From Clytia hemisphaerica (taxonomy: Eukaryota; Cnidaria; Hydrozoa; Leptothecata; Clytiidae), in the NCBI GenBank assembly GCA_902728285.1, contig CACVBU010000859.1, forward strand, positions 321,323-385,322: a DNA stretch of 64,000 nt, written 5' to 3'. The notes beneath the pieces were generated by a model. That model was not told the origin of the DNA, did not search any database, and saw nothing but the letters and a program-made list of their open reading frames with translations. The position numbers were made by a program, and so were the translations under genes. This document shows, in pieces, positions 1 to 12,013 of this stretch (the stretch's first letter is position 1; the number at the start of each line of letters is the position of its first letter).

Positions 1-43
1 CCTAGCTGGATGCTCTTGAATGCTCTAGTTGGTTTATATCTTG

Positions 44-187
44 ACACCCCTGTCTCACATCCCACTGTTGAACTTCTTCCCACACAGTCACGGTGAAATT
101 TTCTATGGAGATAGAAAATTCTATTGTTCCAAGGTCAAAAATTCCAGTGGGATGGTTATGAAATGCGATTGTCTATGACACAGGGGT
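44..187. mobile_element. MITE of the CACCCCTGTCTCAC family, upstream of the ASB-type gene
   Basis: Starts ACACCCCTGTCTCAC and ends with TGACACAGGGGT, with ...CACGGTGAAATTTTC and ATTCCAGTGGGA inside. The start codon of the ASB-type gene follows at 244, so this element probably lies in its promoter or 5' untranslated region. Confidence 0.65.
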
Positions 188-243
188 ATATTTTGTATTT
201 CAATCATTGCAGAGAACCATACAAAACATACATAATATTAAAC

Positions 244-3200
244 ATGGATGATGACAATGAAGATGGATGGGAAGTGTTGACTGGTCCACCTCAATACACC
301 ACAAATTCAGAAAAGCATCTTCATGCGTTTTGTATGGCAGCTGCTCTTGGAGATGTAGCAAAAGTAATTTCATTCATTATTATAATGTTTCTGAAAGTGA
401 TTTTTTCAATCTTTTATTTTATAAATGATGAAAGACAGTTCTTGATTTTTGGGACATTTTCAGGACTGAAATCTTCTTACAATATTCTTCTTATCATTGT
501 TTTTAGGCTTTTAAATGTTCTTGTTACTCAACACTTTAGTTTAAGCAGCCAATTTCCTGCCATACAATGCATTGACTTTAGAAAGCCGCCTTTCTGCCCA
601 CTTCAAATCACAATTAGACCATGTTCAGACGTTACGGTTCCGTTCCGAAACGAAACGAAACGGTTCCAAAACAAGTGTGAACGTCAAAATAGAAGACGTT
701 ACACAGCAAAACAGATCGAAATGGTTTCGCTTCATTTTTGTCGGAACGGAACTGTTCCGTTTTCTTGCTCCAAAACGTTTCGAAACCAATATGAACACTT
801 TCGATCCGTAACGGAAACCATGCCGAAACCGTAACGTCTGAACATGGTCTTAGATTGAGCAGTATACTGTCTAAACTAGAGCTCATTAGTTTTCTTATTT
901 TAGACTTTCTTAGGATTGGATTCTTTGAAGTTAATTAATAATCTCGGTGACGTTGCCATCAATGCAAAAGGTCCAATCTCAAAAGTGTGTCTAAGAAGAC
1001 TAAAACTTTTTCACTTTGCTAATTTAAAATTTTGAGATTCGCCCTTTTCACTTGTAGATATGATACATATCGACTACAAGAAAAGAGTCAATCGCAAATT
1101 TAGCAAAGTATCAAGTCACTTAGTCTTTCAGACATTAATTTTGAGATTGGACCTTTTGCTTCGATGGTAGTGGTATGTACCTCTCCTTCTAGCACCCAAT
1201 GGGCACAAACGTCTTTTGGACGTCTAATGTACGTTTCTAGGACGTCCAAAGGTCTTAAAGCCGTCCAGGGGATGTTCATAGACGTTGCGTGCCCATAGGG
1301 CATTTCTCTTTTTCTATTAGTTATAGTTAGTTATTTGTGTAACACTTTTCTTCTATGTAGCTTCAACAAATGCTGGATGCTAAACTTGTCCGTGATGTCA
1401 ACAGTCAAAGTCCTCAGAAAAGGGAAACAGCAATGCACTATGCTTGTCGTAATGATAATGCGAATAACTTGAAAACAGTGGAGTTTTTGTTTGGTCAAGG
1501 TGCAGATCTTGACTTGAAAGGTGATTTGTTTCATCCACTATTTGAAGGTTTGCTTAGCTTTGAGACAGTGGAACTTAATCTTATTTCAACAGATGTTTTC
1601 ACGATAATGTTTCAACTTTTAGACTTACTCTAATTTATATGCTTTTTTCATCTGTTATTTATCAATAGTCTTTAGATAAATATTTTGTATTCAGAGCGTT
1701 GAAAATCTTTTTCAACTTTATTCTCAACAAGTCATAACATTATTTTAAACTATGATATTTATAAATCTATTAAATAATATAGTTCATTTACTTGCTATTT
1801 TTCAACTAATGCTTTGAATCTATAAAATTATATATTGTTCAAAATATAATTCAAAATCAGAGCAAAGAGAGAGGCATTACTTAATCAATAAGTTCATTTT
1901 CATCTCTATTTTCAAAACATTATGTGCGCTGAATTATCTTTTCAACGGTATATAATATGTTAGAGTTAAAAGATGAACTAAAAGAAAGTCTTAATTAACA
2001 CATTGATCTTCATATTTTAGATTTTCGCGGTAAACACAGCCTTCTCTTAGCTGTTGCACATGGCCATCTACACATTGTAAAGTTCCTGATCGAAAATGGT
2101 GCTAATCTTCATATCGTTGATAAATATAATCGTTCGTGTGTCCATTGGGCAGCTATGCATAAATATTTTGATATTGTGAAATTGTTGCTTGAATCAGGTA
2201 AGTTTTTGTTTTAATTTCATTTAACGTGGTTAATCTCCCCTTACTCGCCACCTGTTTTATAATGAGAAACAATGAAATTGAATGCAATTGGATTTAAAGG
2301 TTTTAAAAATTTTTGTGTTGAATATCGAAGAAACATCATGCTTGAAATTAATTCATCACTTGCTTTGGATTCTTTCCCTTCTGCTTCTGTGGACAGTAAA
2401 ACGTTTCGTATATATCCCATTTTCCATGCTCTAGTCACAGAATTACGTCGGACAAAGAATTTCAAAGAATAGTCACGCACTTCCCGAACATTATTAAGTC
2501 CTACTTCCATTCGTTTACAATAGGATAATTGGCTCCCTTTTCCGAGCTTCAGCTCAAGTTGCTGCTAACACGCCATCTAATTACTAAATCATAGCTTTTT
2601 TTATTCTCCGGGTCATACCAAAGACTTTGCACTTAGTACAAAACGGTACTTGATGCCTCACTGTATGGTGCTCAGTGATTAAAGAGAGGGATCGAGGGTA
2701 TTTGGAGAAATCCAGGAAAAGGAGTAGCTTGTCTTATTGTCTCTGGGTAGATAGCTAGAGAAAAAGGAATCATGGGATCGCCCTCATTCTTGCTTACTTT
2801 AGTATGTTTTGGAAAAGGGAGGCGGGTGCTCAAAATTTACGGCGTCCTCTTTGACGGTGCCTTCTTGGTTATATGGTTTAGAAATCTAACAAGAGGCGAG
2901 AAACGATTTTATTTGTGTTGTTATTTTGGAGGAGACTGTGAAAAGATATGGCTTCGCCGCTGCTCGGCGGGAGGACGGCCTGCTATTCTACTCGACCTAG
3001 GCCCTTTGCCTCCGAGGAAAGCCCACTATCCGTCCGCTTCCTTCTTAAAAATAAAAACTCTTTTATTTCATTCATTGGTCAGGAGCCCGTGTTCATTATG
3101 ACGTTTGCAACAATTGGCAACCTCTTCACGAAGCTGTTAAAGGTGGATCACTCGAAATCGTCAAATTTTTGATTGAAAACAAAGCAGAAATTAACGTAAA

Positions 3201-6200
3201 TGCTGGTATGTATATTTTCTTTAACTCAATACCGGGTGCGCCACAAAAAGGTTTCTCTCTTTGAAACTGATTTTTTCAAAATCTAAGAATTAAGAAACAA
3301 CCATTATTATTCCATCAGAAAGAAGAAAGATAAACTTAAATTTTGATGGGTCATTTATTAAATTCAATTCATTAGATCAAAAGTTATGCTCATTCGAATA
3401 AAAAAGTTACTTTCAGAAAGTGCCCGAAAGCGTTAAAAATCAACCTATCAAATTTAATTTTGAAATTGGCAATCGCAAGAGGCTTTACATGATTAAGACC
3501 ATTTTTCAGTAATTTTTAAAACACACAAATTTTGAAACCGATGGAACGAAAGGGTTTAAAATGTTCATCAAAATCATTTCAATTTACTTTTAACGAAATT
3601 TTCCTCAGATTTTTGATTCTAGACTGGAATAAGTCTTTGTAAGGCTTTATGTACCTCGAAACCCATATTTGATGTATTTTTAGGAATTTTACCAGATTTT
3701 TTAGCTTTTTCGACGAATTTTCTGCCTTTTATTGAAATTCAATCTTCCTTTATATAACAAACGGTAATTTAGGCAGCTAATTATCATTTTTAATGGCTGA
3801 AACGAAAATACTGATGCATCTTGTTATTATGCTTCTGTTTAATTTGATAGGTCGATTTTTAACGTTTTTGAGCACTTTCAGAAAGTAACTTTTTTATTCA
3901 ATAGAGCATAACTTTCGATCTAATGAGCCGACTTTAATAAATAACCCATCAAAATTTAAGTTTATCTTTCTTCTTTCCAATGGAATAGGAATGGTTCTTT
4001 TAAAATTTTTAGATTTCGGGAAAATTAGTTTTAAAGAGAGAAACTTTTTTGTGGCGCACCCGGTACCAAATAGATTTCTTTCTCCCTTAGAGAGAATTAA
4101 CAGTTCTTCTTCCATTTTTCCACTACTCAAGACCTTTACTACGTCTATTTAGAGGGGACGTGCGTGCTTGACGGTGTTCCGTCGGTGTTTGAAGAAAAAA
4201 TGGCAGTACTTCACTGTCAAACAAGACAAAACAAAGATTTGCACAATTTTTGCTGTCAATGTTGGCGGTGATTCAAGAAATGTCGGGGTGCGTGCGCTCC
4301 CCTATAGCATAGGGCTTACGTTTTCAGCAGCTAGGAATGCCTTCCCAAAATATGTATGCAGCAATCCTTAAAATATTTTCTTCGAAAAGCCTATAAAAGC
4401 CTCGAAAATGCAGTTGGCACTCTCTAATTCGACTTACTACTATTCGATAAGCTCAATTATTCGATAACATTGAAAGTAATCGTCAAAGAGAAACTCTCAT
4501 AAACGTACGCTCCAGTATGTTCCTCGCTGAAAATCTGATTCCCTTGAAAATCGAATTAGAGAGCGTCAGCGGCACACCAAAAAAAATTCTTTAAACAAAG
4601 AACAAAGCGATTTTTCTTGACTAAAATTTGAATTTCAATTTCAACACATTCTTTCTACCTTTACCATACAGCTGGAAATAAATCAAAGCCGTATACACCG
4701 TTACACATTGCAGCTAGAGAAGGACATACCGAATGTTTGAACTATTTACTTGATTGTAAAGCTGAAGTGAATGCCGTCAACCAAGGTTTTGTTTTATTCA
4801 CGATATTCATGACGTAATGTTTTGTACAGAAACATCCAAAATAGCCCGGGCGTTTGCAACTAGTTTTATTGTTTACATCCGGTCTCTCTTGGTTGATCAC
4901 TTATGAAACATTACGTCATGAATTATCACGAATTTCTGTTATTGTGATGTATTTTTAACATGTAGTATATGCATAACTTAGAGATCTTCATAACTTATAA
5001 TTTCGTAACATATTGTGATTTATGAGCTCTTGAGAGAACCTTTTTAGTTTCTAAGATGTCTTGGACCATTTCCAAAACTTATTCACTGATTACAAGCAGA
5101 CATTGTGATGTGCCTTTGCACTTGTGCGGTTCAAACATCGCGTAAGCTCTCAAAATGTCGTTTGAGTATCAAGGTTCCGGCTGTTAAATCACAATGTATC
5201 TTCGACATACTGTGATTTCTACTTCTTCAGTACAGTAGTAGCTTCCATCCTGACAGCTAAAGGAGAGTTCATATCTACAGGTTGACGCTCTCCAATTCGA
5301 CCTTTTACTATTCGATACTCTCCATTATTCGATAATATTGGAAGTCATCGTCAGCAAGAAGCTCTCATAAACGACGCTCTACTATTCGGATAAGGGAGCG
5401 TTCTAATTTGATACGAATCTAATCTAATTCCTTTGAAAATCGGATTTGAGAGCGTCAACTGTATTATTCAATCGCTTAAAGATTGGCCTTTTGTGTCAAT
5501 TTAACAGGCAAGCAAACCCCGCTACACGAGGCAGCATTTCGTGGTTCGAAAGATTGTTGTCGAGATTTGATTTTACGAGGAGCTGATCCGCACGCAAAGA
5601 ATTTACAAATGAGAACGCCGCTGTTAGATGCTTGTAACCAAGGTAACAAATTAAAAGATATTATGATCATATATTGGGTTATTCCAGAATAGTTGTTGGG
5701 GAGGTGTGACGTTCAGGGTGGTCTAAAAAATGAAAAAAGCCAAGGTGGTCTGGTTTTTTGAATGATAAAATCCAGGGTGGTCAGTAAAATCGCCTAGGCT
5801 TAATCTGCCCTGGGGTAACCTCCGTTTTCAAATCCCGCGCTTTCTAAATTATTCCCTTTTAAGTGGCCTTGTGTGTAGAGGATACGATCGTCTATTTTTA
5901 GCCCCCTCTAATTAATATTTTCAAAGTGTTTTCTTTACCCTAATTCTTCTATACCAATACACCGGCTGCAAAATTATATCAATGCAGTCAAAATATGTGA
6001 TTACTCGAAAAAGTTCGCGTGATTTTATTCCCATGTTACTTACTTTACAACTTACAGCTGATAACTTTATTAGTGCCAATAAATTCGAACCGATCAGAAA
6101 TAAATGTCAAGCACATAAAAATTTCGAGTAAAAGCGTGATTTGTCTTAAATTTGCAATCTGTGTATTTCTTTTTGTAGAAATTTACTTCGTTTCGAGGAC

Positions 6201-8107
6201 GTTCTTATTTCAAGCGGAATTACTGGGGGCGGTTATCATTTTTAAGGATTTTTTCATCTCAAATTCTTTTGTCTCCTATTTGCCCGATAGTAGATCGTAG
6301 ATCAGGGGGGGGGGGCGTACGGGTATGACGGTGTGACGGTTGCATTAGCCCTTTCTTCTGTCGGTATTTTTGGTTTTTGAAAAAAAACGGTATTTCGGTG
6401 TCAAAAGTTCCATGCGGTGACAAAATAAGGATTTGTCTATTTTTGCTGTCGGTGTTGACAGCGACGATTCAAAAAAAATTACGTCCGGTATACGTCCGGT
6501 ATTTCAGTGTTGGTGACCCTCTTATGTTAACTCTTCCTAGATTATGGACGTTGAATTTATTTAGTTTTTTCTTTCCAGGTAAACTACCATGCGCCATTTA
6601 CTGTCTCGATGCCGGCTCTTTCATCAACCACAAAGATAGAATTAACGATACCGCATTGCATCATTTACTGAAGAATCATGGGAGATTTATGTTCGATGAT
6701 CATGATCCGATGAATCCTAACGATAAGAAATTGGGAGCAGAACAACTTGTCGCTTTCGCAGATGTTCTGTTACAGGTAACTCCTTCATATCATTGCAATA
6801 GACCTTATTGGAGTTTTTGATTTTTCTAAAGAAGCGATGCATTGTGGGATTGTTTCGGGGGTATTACAATAGAATTCCCTCGAGGAATTCCTAAGAGATT
6901 TCTATTGTAATACCCCTGAAACAATCCCACAATGCATCGCTTTTTTAGAAAAATCAAAAACTAAGATCTATTCAGCGTTTAAATTCACTTCTGATTTCAT
7001 TAACTCAAATTTTTCATAAAATTTTCGTTCCATTAGTTAAAGAGAACTAAAACAGTAAAACAGTTCGCCAGATTAAAGTTGTTGTTGGAAGGTGAAAAAT
7101 CGTCGGGGGCTAACTCCATTTTAACATTTTTTACCAATTTCAACTCAAACTTTATTTCTCCCTCTACTTTCCAAAGTTCGAAGAAGCTTTATAGTATTTT
7201 CGATAATATGTGATCACATTTACATAAATTTAATTTCTTTTTTCAAAAGTACGGAGCCAATCCGAACGCACCAAATGACGAGGACGAAACTCCATTGACC
7301 ATTGCTGAAACGCTGCAACAGAATCGGGAAGTGGTTGACCTTATGTATAAAGCCATGGGTGAGTAAACAACATAGTACAGTTGTCTTTCCCTAATTCGAA
7401 CTCGAACGGGGAGTATATTTGCTCGAATTACAGAGAGAATTGAATTAGATAAAGTATTTTGAGAGGGTTTCTCTTTGACGGGAAATTTTACTTTCTCGAA
7501 TTACAGAGAGATTCGAATAATAGAAGTTCGAATAAGCGAGAAGCTTTTATATTACTGTGGCGGATCTTAGGAGGTGGTTCAAAATTCATGATGGAGATTC
7601 TTCATTCTCTTGTCAGGAGTATGGTTAAATGAAACACTCTCCGTCAGAAATTTGAACACCCTTAAGATCCGCAACTCGTGGTTGACCCTTTGGGTTGGTG
7701 GTTGGCTTTGTACAAAGACTTGGAAAAGCTATCGCAGTAAACTCTAGTGGCGGAGCTTAAGATGTTCAACATTAATGGTGGATATTCTTCATCTCCTTAT
7801 AATAAACATCCCCTAAAGGCAAAACCACCTCTGATAATTGAGACTTTTTCGAACCCTTCCTTACATAACAGAGTTGTCTGATAATTCGAAGACCCCCCTT
7901 AACATAGGAGGGAGTTGAGCTAAGAATGAAGGAATTGAATTTTTAAAATGTTATCTTTCAGAAAAACCTCGAACACTTTTACACTTGGCAAAGATTGCAT
8001 GTCGCAGAATACTTCGTTGTGACTCAAAGAAAGTATGGACGCTACCAATCCCGAAAACACTTCAAGTGTATTTAATACAAAACAGTTCTTATTATTCCGG
8101 TTGGTAA
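244..8107 (+). CDS. Ankyrin-repeat and SOCS-box protein (ASB family), 9 exons, 426 aa
   Basis: Exons 244-363, 1361-1520, 2021-2197, 3083-3205, 4672-4785, 5508-5642, 6579-6775, 7250-7358 and 7962-8107 join with GT-AG introns and matching phases into 427 codons including TAA. About nine ankyrin repeats fill residues ~30-375, with typical cores such as TPLHIAAREGH and TPLHEAAFRG. The last exon, residues ~381-418, is a SOCS box: it starts PRTLLHLAK, with CRRIL and LPIPKTLQVYL following in the usual order. SOCS-box ankyrin proteins recruit Elongin B/C and Cullin-5 as substrate receptors of ubiquitin ligases; the ankyrin stack binds the substrate, which cannot be read here. The ATG at 244 gives an acidic start (MDDDNEDGWE); upstream sequence is a repeat element. 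Exon 1 spliced directly to 1361 makes a perfect first ankyrin repeat (LGDVAK-LQQMLDA), so a possible cassette at 904-984 is left out. I cannot assign it to a numbered ASB subtype. Confidence 0.9.
616..850. mobile_element. Inverted-repeat element in ASB-type intron 1
   Basis: AGACCATGTTCAGACGTTAC at the left and GTAACGTCTGAACATGGTCT at the right; 235 bp, interior of degenerate CGAAACGGTTCC motifs on both strands. The open frames here are by-products of the palindrome. Confidence 0.8.
954..1169. mobile_element. Inverted-repeat element in ASB-type intron 1
   Basis: GCAAAAGGTCCAATCTCAAA at about 965 is exactly inverted at about 1160 (TTTGAGATTGGACCTTTTGC), and similarity continues inward through TTTGCTAA and CTTTTC blocks. 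It overlaps the end of the rejected cassette 904-984. Confidence 0.75.
3231..4064. mobile_element. Foldback element with ~240-bp inverted ends, ASB-type intron
   Basis: ACCGGGTGCGCCACAAAAAG begins the left arm and the inverse of TTTTTTGTGGCGCACCCGGT the right. Similarity continues about 240 bp, through GAAGAAAGATAAACTTAAAT and AAAAGTTACTTTC to CGTTAAAAATC. The ~370-bp centre has no coding capacity. Confidence 0.8.
4413..4570. mobile_element. Inverted-repeat element (GACGCTCTCCAATTCGA family), copy 1
   Basis: CTCTCTAATTCGACTTACTA left; GAAAATCGAATTAGAGAGCG right. ATTCGATAA and AAACTCTCATAAACG interior blocks are shared with copy 2 at 5278-5462. Confidence 0.7.
4796..4933. mobile_element. Inverted-repeat element in ASB-type intron
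   Basis: ATTCACGATATTCATGACGT and its inverse ACGTCATGAATTATCACGAA, with CGTAATGTTTT / GAAACATTACG inward. Immediately follows the exon ending at 4785. Confidence 0.7.
5278..5462. mobile_element. Inverted-repeat element (GACGCTCTCCAATTCGA family), copy 2
   Basis: ACAGGTTGACGCTCTCCAAT left and ATTTGAGAGCGTCAACTGT right, with the same interior blocks as copy 1. It ends 45 bp before the ankyrin exon starting at 5508. Confidence 0.7.
5463..6578. other. ASB-type introns 5-6 around exon 5508-5642: repeat-rich, no other gene
   Basis: Besides exon 5508-5642, the stretch holds a CCAGGGTGGTC-type repeat at about 5695-5800 (relatives at 45290-45430) and, from about 6301, a G-run followed by an ACGGTATTTCGG-type repeat also seen near 4140, 10500 and 42230. 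No splice-compatible open frame was seen. Confidence 0.5.
6797..6972. mobile_element. Palindromic MITE (AATAGACCTTAT family), copy 1
   Basis: About 80-bp arms: AATAGACCTTATTGGAG...GATGCATTGTGGGATTGTTTC and its reverse complement around a short GAATTCCCTCGAGGAATTCC centre. Intron of the ASB-type gene, 22 bp after the exon ending at 6775. A second copy is at 42556-42736. Confidence 0.85.
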
Positions 8108-9236
8108 TTTGTGCATTTGACTCACAGATATCTTATAGAAAAAACTAGATGGAGCTTTTTGAAGCAGAATAGACCTTTTCATGAATTACGTCACGAACAT
8201 CATATGCCTCGTTTTGAAATTATTGACATGGTGATTAACTCCCAGCGGATTTTATAAAAACAACGTTCTGTCTACTTTTTGTGAATTTGGCGCATTATTT
8301 CGCTTCACCTGTCGTGGCTTGGTAAAGATAGAGAGGCTCTTTCTAGTGTTAGTTTAAAGCAATGACGAACAAAAAGGAGAATAATAATCACCTTTTATTT
8401 GAAATCTGTGAAATTTTAAAATTTCCAGTTGAAAACTAATCATTTTTTGTTCAGTTGAATTAAGTTGTACATATTCGTCTAATTTTGTGTGCGTGTTTGT
8501 AGTAATTGTAGGGGGAGGGGGTCATTTTGCAATTCTTGGAGAAAAAAATCACCCCCATGTTACTTTATAATGGCCCCCCATTTTATGACCTTTATGCTAC
8601 GAAGTGCCAAAATTGGCCAAAAACCTTTTTAGGAAAATCAGGTCAATAGCACTTAATTATGACCCCTCATTTTGTTGATTTTATTTGGAGTACCCAGCCG
8701 CCCCTACTTACTCCATCTTAAAAATTGAAATTAAGTTGCTTCTTTTTTTTATGGAAGAAATTTGCATAGGATAAATATAATATCGGTAACTTTTCGAGCC
8801 ATTAGCTGTTTTACGATTTTGCGGCAGTTTTTCAAAAGTTTAAAAAGTTAGGAATTTAAATTTCAGCTTAAAAAAATCTTCAGAATTTTTTTTTCAGAGA
8901 ATTCTTTCTAGAATTAAAAAATGAATCTTTCTTTCTTTTTATTTTAAATTGTATCATTTTCATTTTATATTTTATTGCATTTTGTTACTTAAAATTAAAT
9001 TTTATTACCATTTTTCATTTCATCCCCTTTTGTTAACTTTTAAATTATTTATTTCACATTTTTCATGATAATAATAAATTTGATAAATAAAGTATACAAT
9101 TATTCCAAAATAATAAAAAAACGTTTAAAATGATCATATTCGAAACGTTTAGATTCCAAAAAAATGGATCAAGCTTTGTTGAAAAATTTCTTAAGGATCC
9201 CAAAAGTATCAAAAATATCATTTTCAAGATGGGAGA

Positions 9237-9495
9237 TAACCCTACAGGCACCCCTGTGTCACAACCAAAAATTTCTTCCCGGTGAAAAAATGCTCTACAA
9301 TTTTAGCCCCACTGGGAAGTTGACTTAGATTTCACTTAAAATTCAATCCGTAGAATTGCCCTCCAAAACCCCCACCGGAAATTTGGGGCTGGGAATAATG
9401 GAATTTCCTATCCATTGGGATTTCTATTGAAATTTTCATCCCCACTGAGGGAAGAATTTCCACCGGGGCTGTGAGACGGGGTGTCTGTAGGGTTA
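9237..9495. mobile_element. CACCCCTGTCTCAC-family MITE with 25-bp inverted ends
   Basis: TAACCCTACAGGCACCCCTG and the inverse of GGGGTGTCTGTAGGGTTA define a 259-bp element containing GGTGAAAAAATG, CCCCACTGGGAAG and GGGAAGAATTTCCACCGG blocks. It is the best-preserved family member. Confidence 0.75.
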
Positions 9496-9742
9496 TGTCC
9501 TGTCAAAAATCGTCCCTTAAAGAAGATATTATACTTTTGGGAAATTGTTTTTCAACAAAGCTTGGCCCCCTTCCCCTCCCGGGACTCTCCGAAGAAGATG
9601 AGCTACTCATGAAGTCCCAAAATGTCGAAGATTTTTTTTTTCTTTTGCCCTAGTAGATTCTGATAATCCGTATAATATCTGTAATTTCTCTATCATCATG
9701 TCTTCATGCCATCATGTTCTATCCAATTTATGTTATATCTAA

Positions 9743-10035
9743 GGGCTTGGGGAAACGAGAAGTTTTTCTCACGCTGGTGCAATGCAACACGCTCCATCCC
9801 ACCGACACAAGAAAAAAGTGCGTGTCCCATGGTTTCTTTTTTTGTTTCATGGGAAAAAAAGTGAGGGAAATAACTAAAAGACACGATGGTACACGATGAT
9901 TTTGTCCAAGGGACAAAAGAGAAAGAGAGACAAATTTCACTTTTACTGATAGAAAGAAGAATGGAAGAAAGGTTGGTGGAATGGAGAGTGTTGCATTGCA
10001 CCAACACGAAAAAAACTCCCGTTTCCCCAAGCCTC
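9743..10035. mobile_element. Inverted-repeat element (GGCTTGGGGAAACGAGAAG family), copy 1
   Basis: GGCTTGGGGAAACGAGAAGT and GGTGCAATGCAACACGCTCC at the left are inverted at the right (GTGTTGCATTGCACCAACAC, CCGTTTCCCCAAGCC). It makes overlapping open frames on both strands that look protein-like but are palindrome artefacts. Confidence 0.8.
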
Positions 10036-11685
10036 GAGTCATCCTCCAATTTTCTTATTCTTCCATTTTCATTTAGACACAAATATTGATCTTCCTACCG
10101 GAAACCCACCGTTGGGTTCCACCACAGTATTATAATGACAACTCTCTCAAATCGGTGGATTTGTACCCAATAAGATCGCCACCTTTGGTCAAGATTATTG
10201 TATAGGTCATTTCTTCTTTGATTAATCTAAATAAATAAGATTTTCTGTGCCCCTTGATGTGGGTTTATTTCGACAAAATGTATAAAAATGATGAAATATT
10301 CTACTTGTGTGCTTAATTGTAAGGGGGTGGAATAAGCAGAGGGGTGGGTTCTCCAGATAATAGTCAACAAAATGGGGGAGGTGTAATAATTAAGTGCTAT
10401 TGACCTGATTGTGCTGAAATTCCAGTCATTATAAGGTGATATGGAGGTGATTTTTTTCCAAGAATAGCAAAATGAACCCCCTCCCCGGCCAGTACGTTTG
10501 CCAGTACCGAAATATCGACGCACTTTTCACCGAAAATGCTCCGGGCAAATACCGTCACACGTTGCAATAGCTTTTATTTAAGAACCACAAGTGATTATCT
10601 AGAGCTAACGCGTATGTCATGGTTAGTGTTTCCCGCAAGGCACCTAATACGTTATTGAAAAGATATTTAGCATGTCTAAATAAATTCAATGTCTTTGGAA
10701 AACAGTCTCAGGTTAACCATCCGCACTAGTAATTAAAGATAGATAACACACTTTAGGTCATTAAATTGCTATAAAACATTATTACTAAAAATGAAAATTT
10801 TTATTTGATCGATAGATTTGTGCATGCGTAGAGGTTGATACCACAAGCGATGAGATAGTAGGTTTCATTGGTCGAATGAATGAGCACGGCTCATGTTGTC
10901 GCAAAATTACGGGACGGGACCCGGTCCAGGAAAATAGAAGTTTCCGTGCTGCAGTCCAAACCAGTCTGCAAGCGCCTAACCAGAGTTAATTCTTTGGTTT
11001 AACATGCGGCAGCCGGTTCCTGGAGATGATATCAGAGATTTGGGAAAAGAGGATAAGAAACGCCGCTGCAGCTCGCTGTTTTCCTATTCTTTCCCTTTGA
11101 ATTCGGCACCCTTTGAAGAAGCAAGGCTGTAGAATAGTTGAGCAAGAAGGAAGATCGAAACAAAATGGCGTTACGTACAGGTTAACCAATGTTCAAGAAA
11201 GAAGTCCTTGAATAAAGCTTTCCAGTGAGTTCTTTGTGAAAAAGAGACTGGGGAGTGAAACTTTGATCTTCTGGGGGTTTCCCCTGAGAAAATCGAAGAA
11301 AATCATTCTATATTCTGGGAGTAAAGATGGCGGACATGAGGCATGCTTGAAATTTTGAAAAATTGGGACGAATTTCTTTCTGGCTTGTATTGCTCTGAAT
11401 GAATTTTTTGTGTTGCAGACATAATTTTTATGGGTAGTAGGAAGGTTGATTGTGACCACCTATGCTTTAGTTTTCCATGGCACTCTCTAGAACTTCTCGG
11501 CATTTTGATTTAAGATGGGCAATATGTTGATAATTTTGTTGTTTTTTTCTTAACTTTTAGATGAAAAAAATAGTGTAATCTTAGAAAAACTTCCTCCATG
11601 GTAATGGAATTGAGATTCAGTAAGTATACTTGATTTCCTCTGTGGTACTTTTAGCTTTATCTAGGGAAAGCATTGACTTTTCGGC

Positions 11686-12013
11686 CCGGGGGGGGTACTA
11701 GGGTTGCAAGCTGACGGGGGGGTGCCGCCCGACTTTCGAACTTTGGACCCTTACCGGGACTAAAAAGGAGAAAACAAAGGAAAATTTTGCGAATTTTGCG
11801 ACCCTTAGCGGGACAAATTTGACCAATTTTGACCAAATTTCGATCTTTCAGGGGGTAAAAAGTTGAAATTTTCCAATTTTTCCGACCCTTAGTGGGACTG
11901 AAATTTGATTTTCTGATTTTTCCGACCCTTAGCGGGACTTTGGAAGTCCAAAAAAGGTACCCTTAAGGGCGGCACATACCGTACCCTTCATTTGCCTAAG
12001 TACCCCCCCCCCG
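11686..12013. mobile_element. G/C-run-ended element with GACCCTTAGCGGGAC repeats
   Basis: Begins GGCCCGGGGGGGGTAC and ends AAGTACCCCCCCCCC; the interior repeats GACCCTTA(G/C)CGGGACT four times and contains GGCGGCACATACCGTACCC. A fragment of the same family is at about 22880-22970. Confidence 0.65.

Larger units (their letters stand above)
8505..10495. mobile_element. Inverted flank pair, possible composite element
   Basis: GGGAGGGGGTCATTTTGCAA...GGTCAATAGCACTTAATTAT at 8505-8665 recurs inverted at about 10330-10490 (ATAATTAAGTGCTATTGACC...GCAAAATGAACCCCCTCCCC). The ~1.6 kb between includes the MITEs at 9237 and 9743. It may be one large element or two facing copies. Confidence 0.45.

Noticed and set aside
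904..984. Coding exon between exons 1 and 3 of the ASB-type gene
   Set aside because: Splice-compatible and in frame, but including it breaks the first ankyrin repeat, its donor (GTGTGT) is weak and its end lies in a transposon arm. Kept only as a possible alternative cassette.
9072..9077. AATAAA as the ASB-type poly(A) signal
   Set aside because: Nearly 1 kb beyond the stop in AT-rich repeat sequence where the hexamer is expected by chance.
9696..10089. Several overlapping 60-130 aa open frames on both strands
   Set aside because: They mirror each other because the DNA is an inverted repeat; the same arises at 572-886 and 14048-14380.
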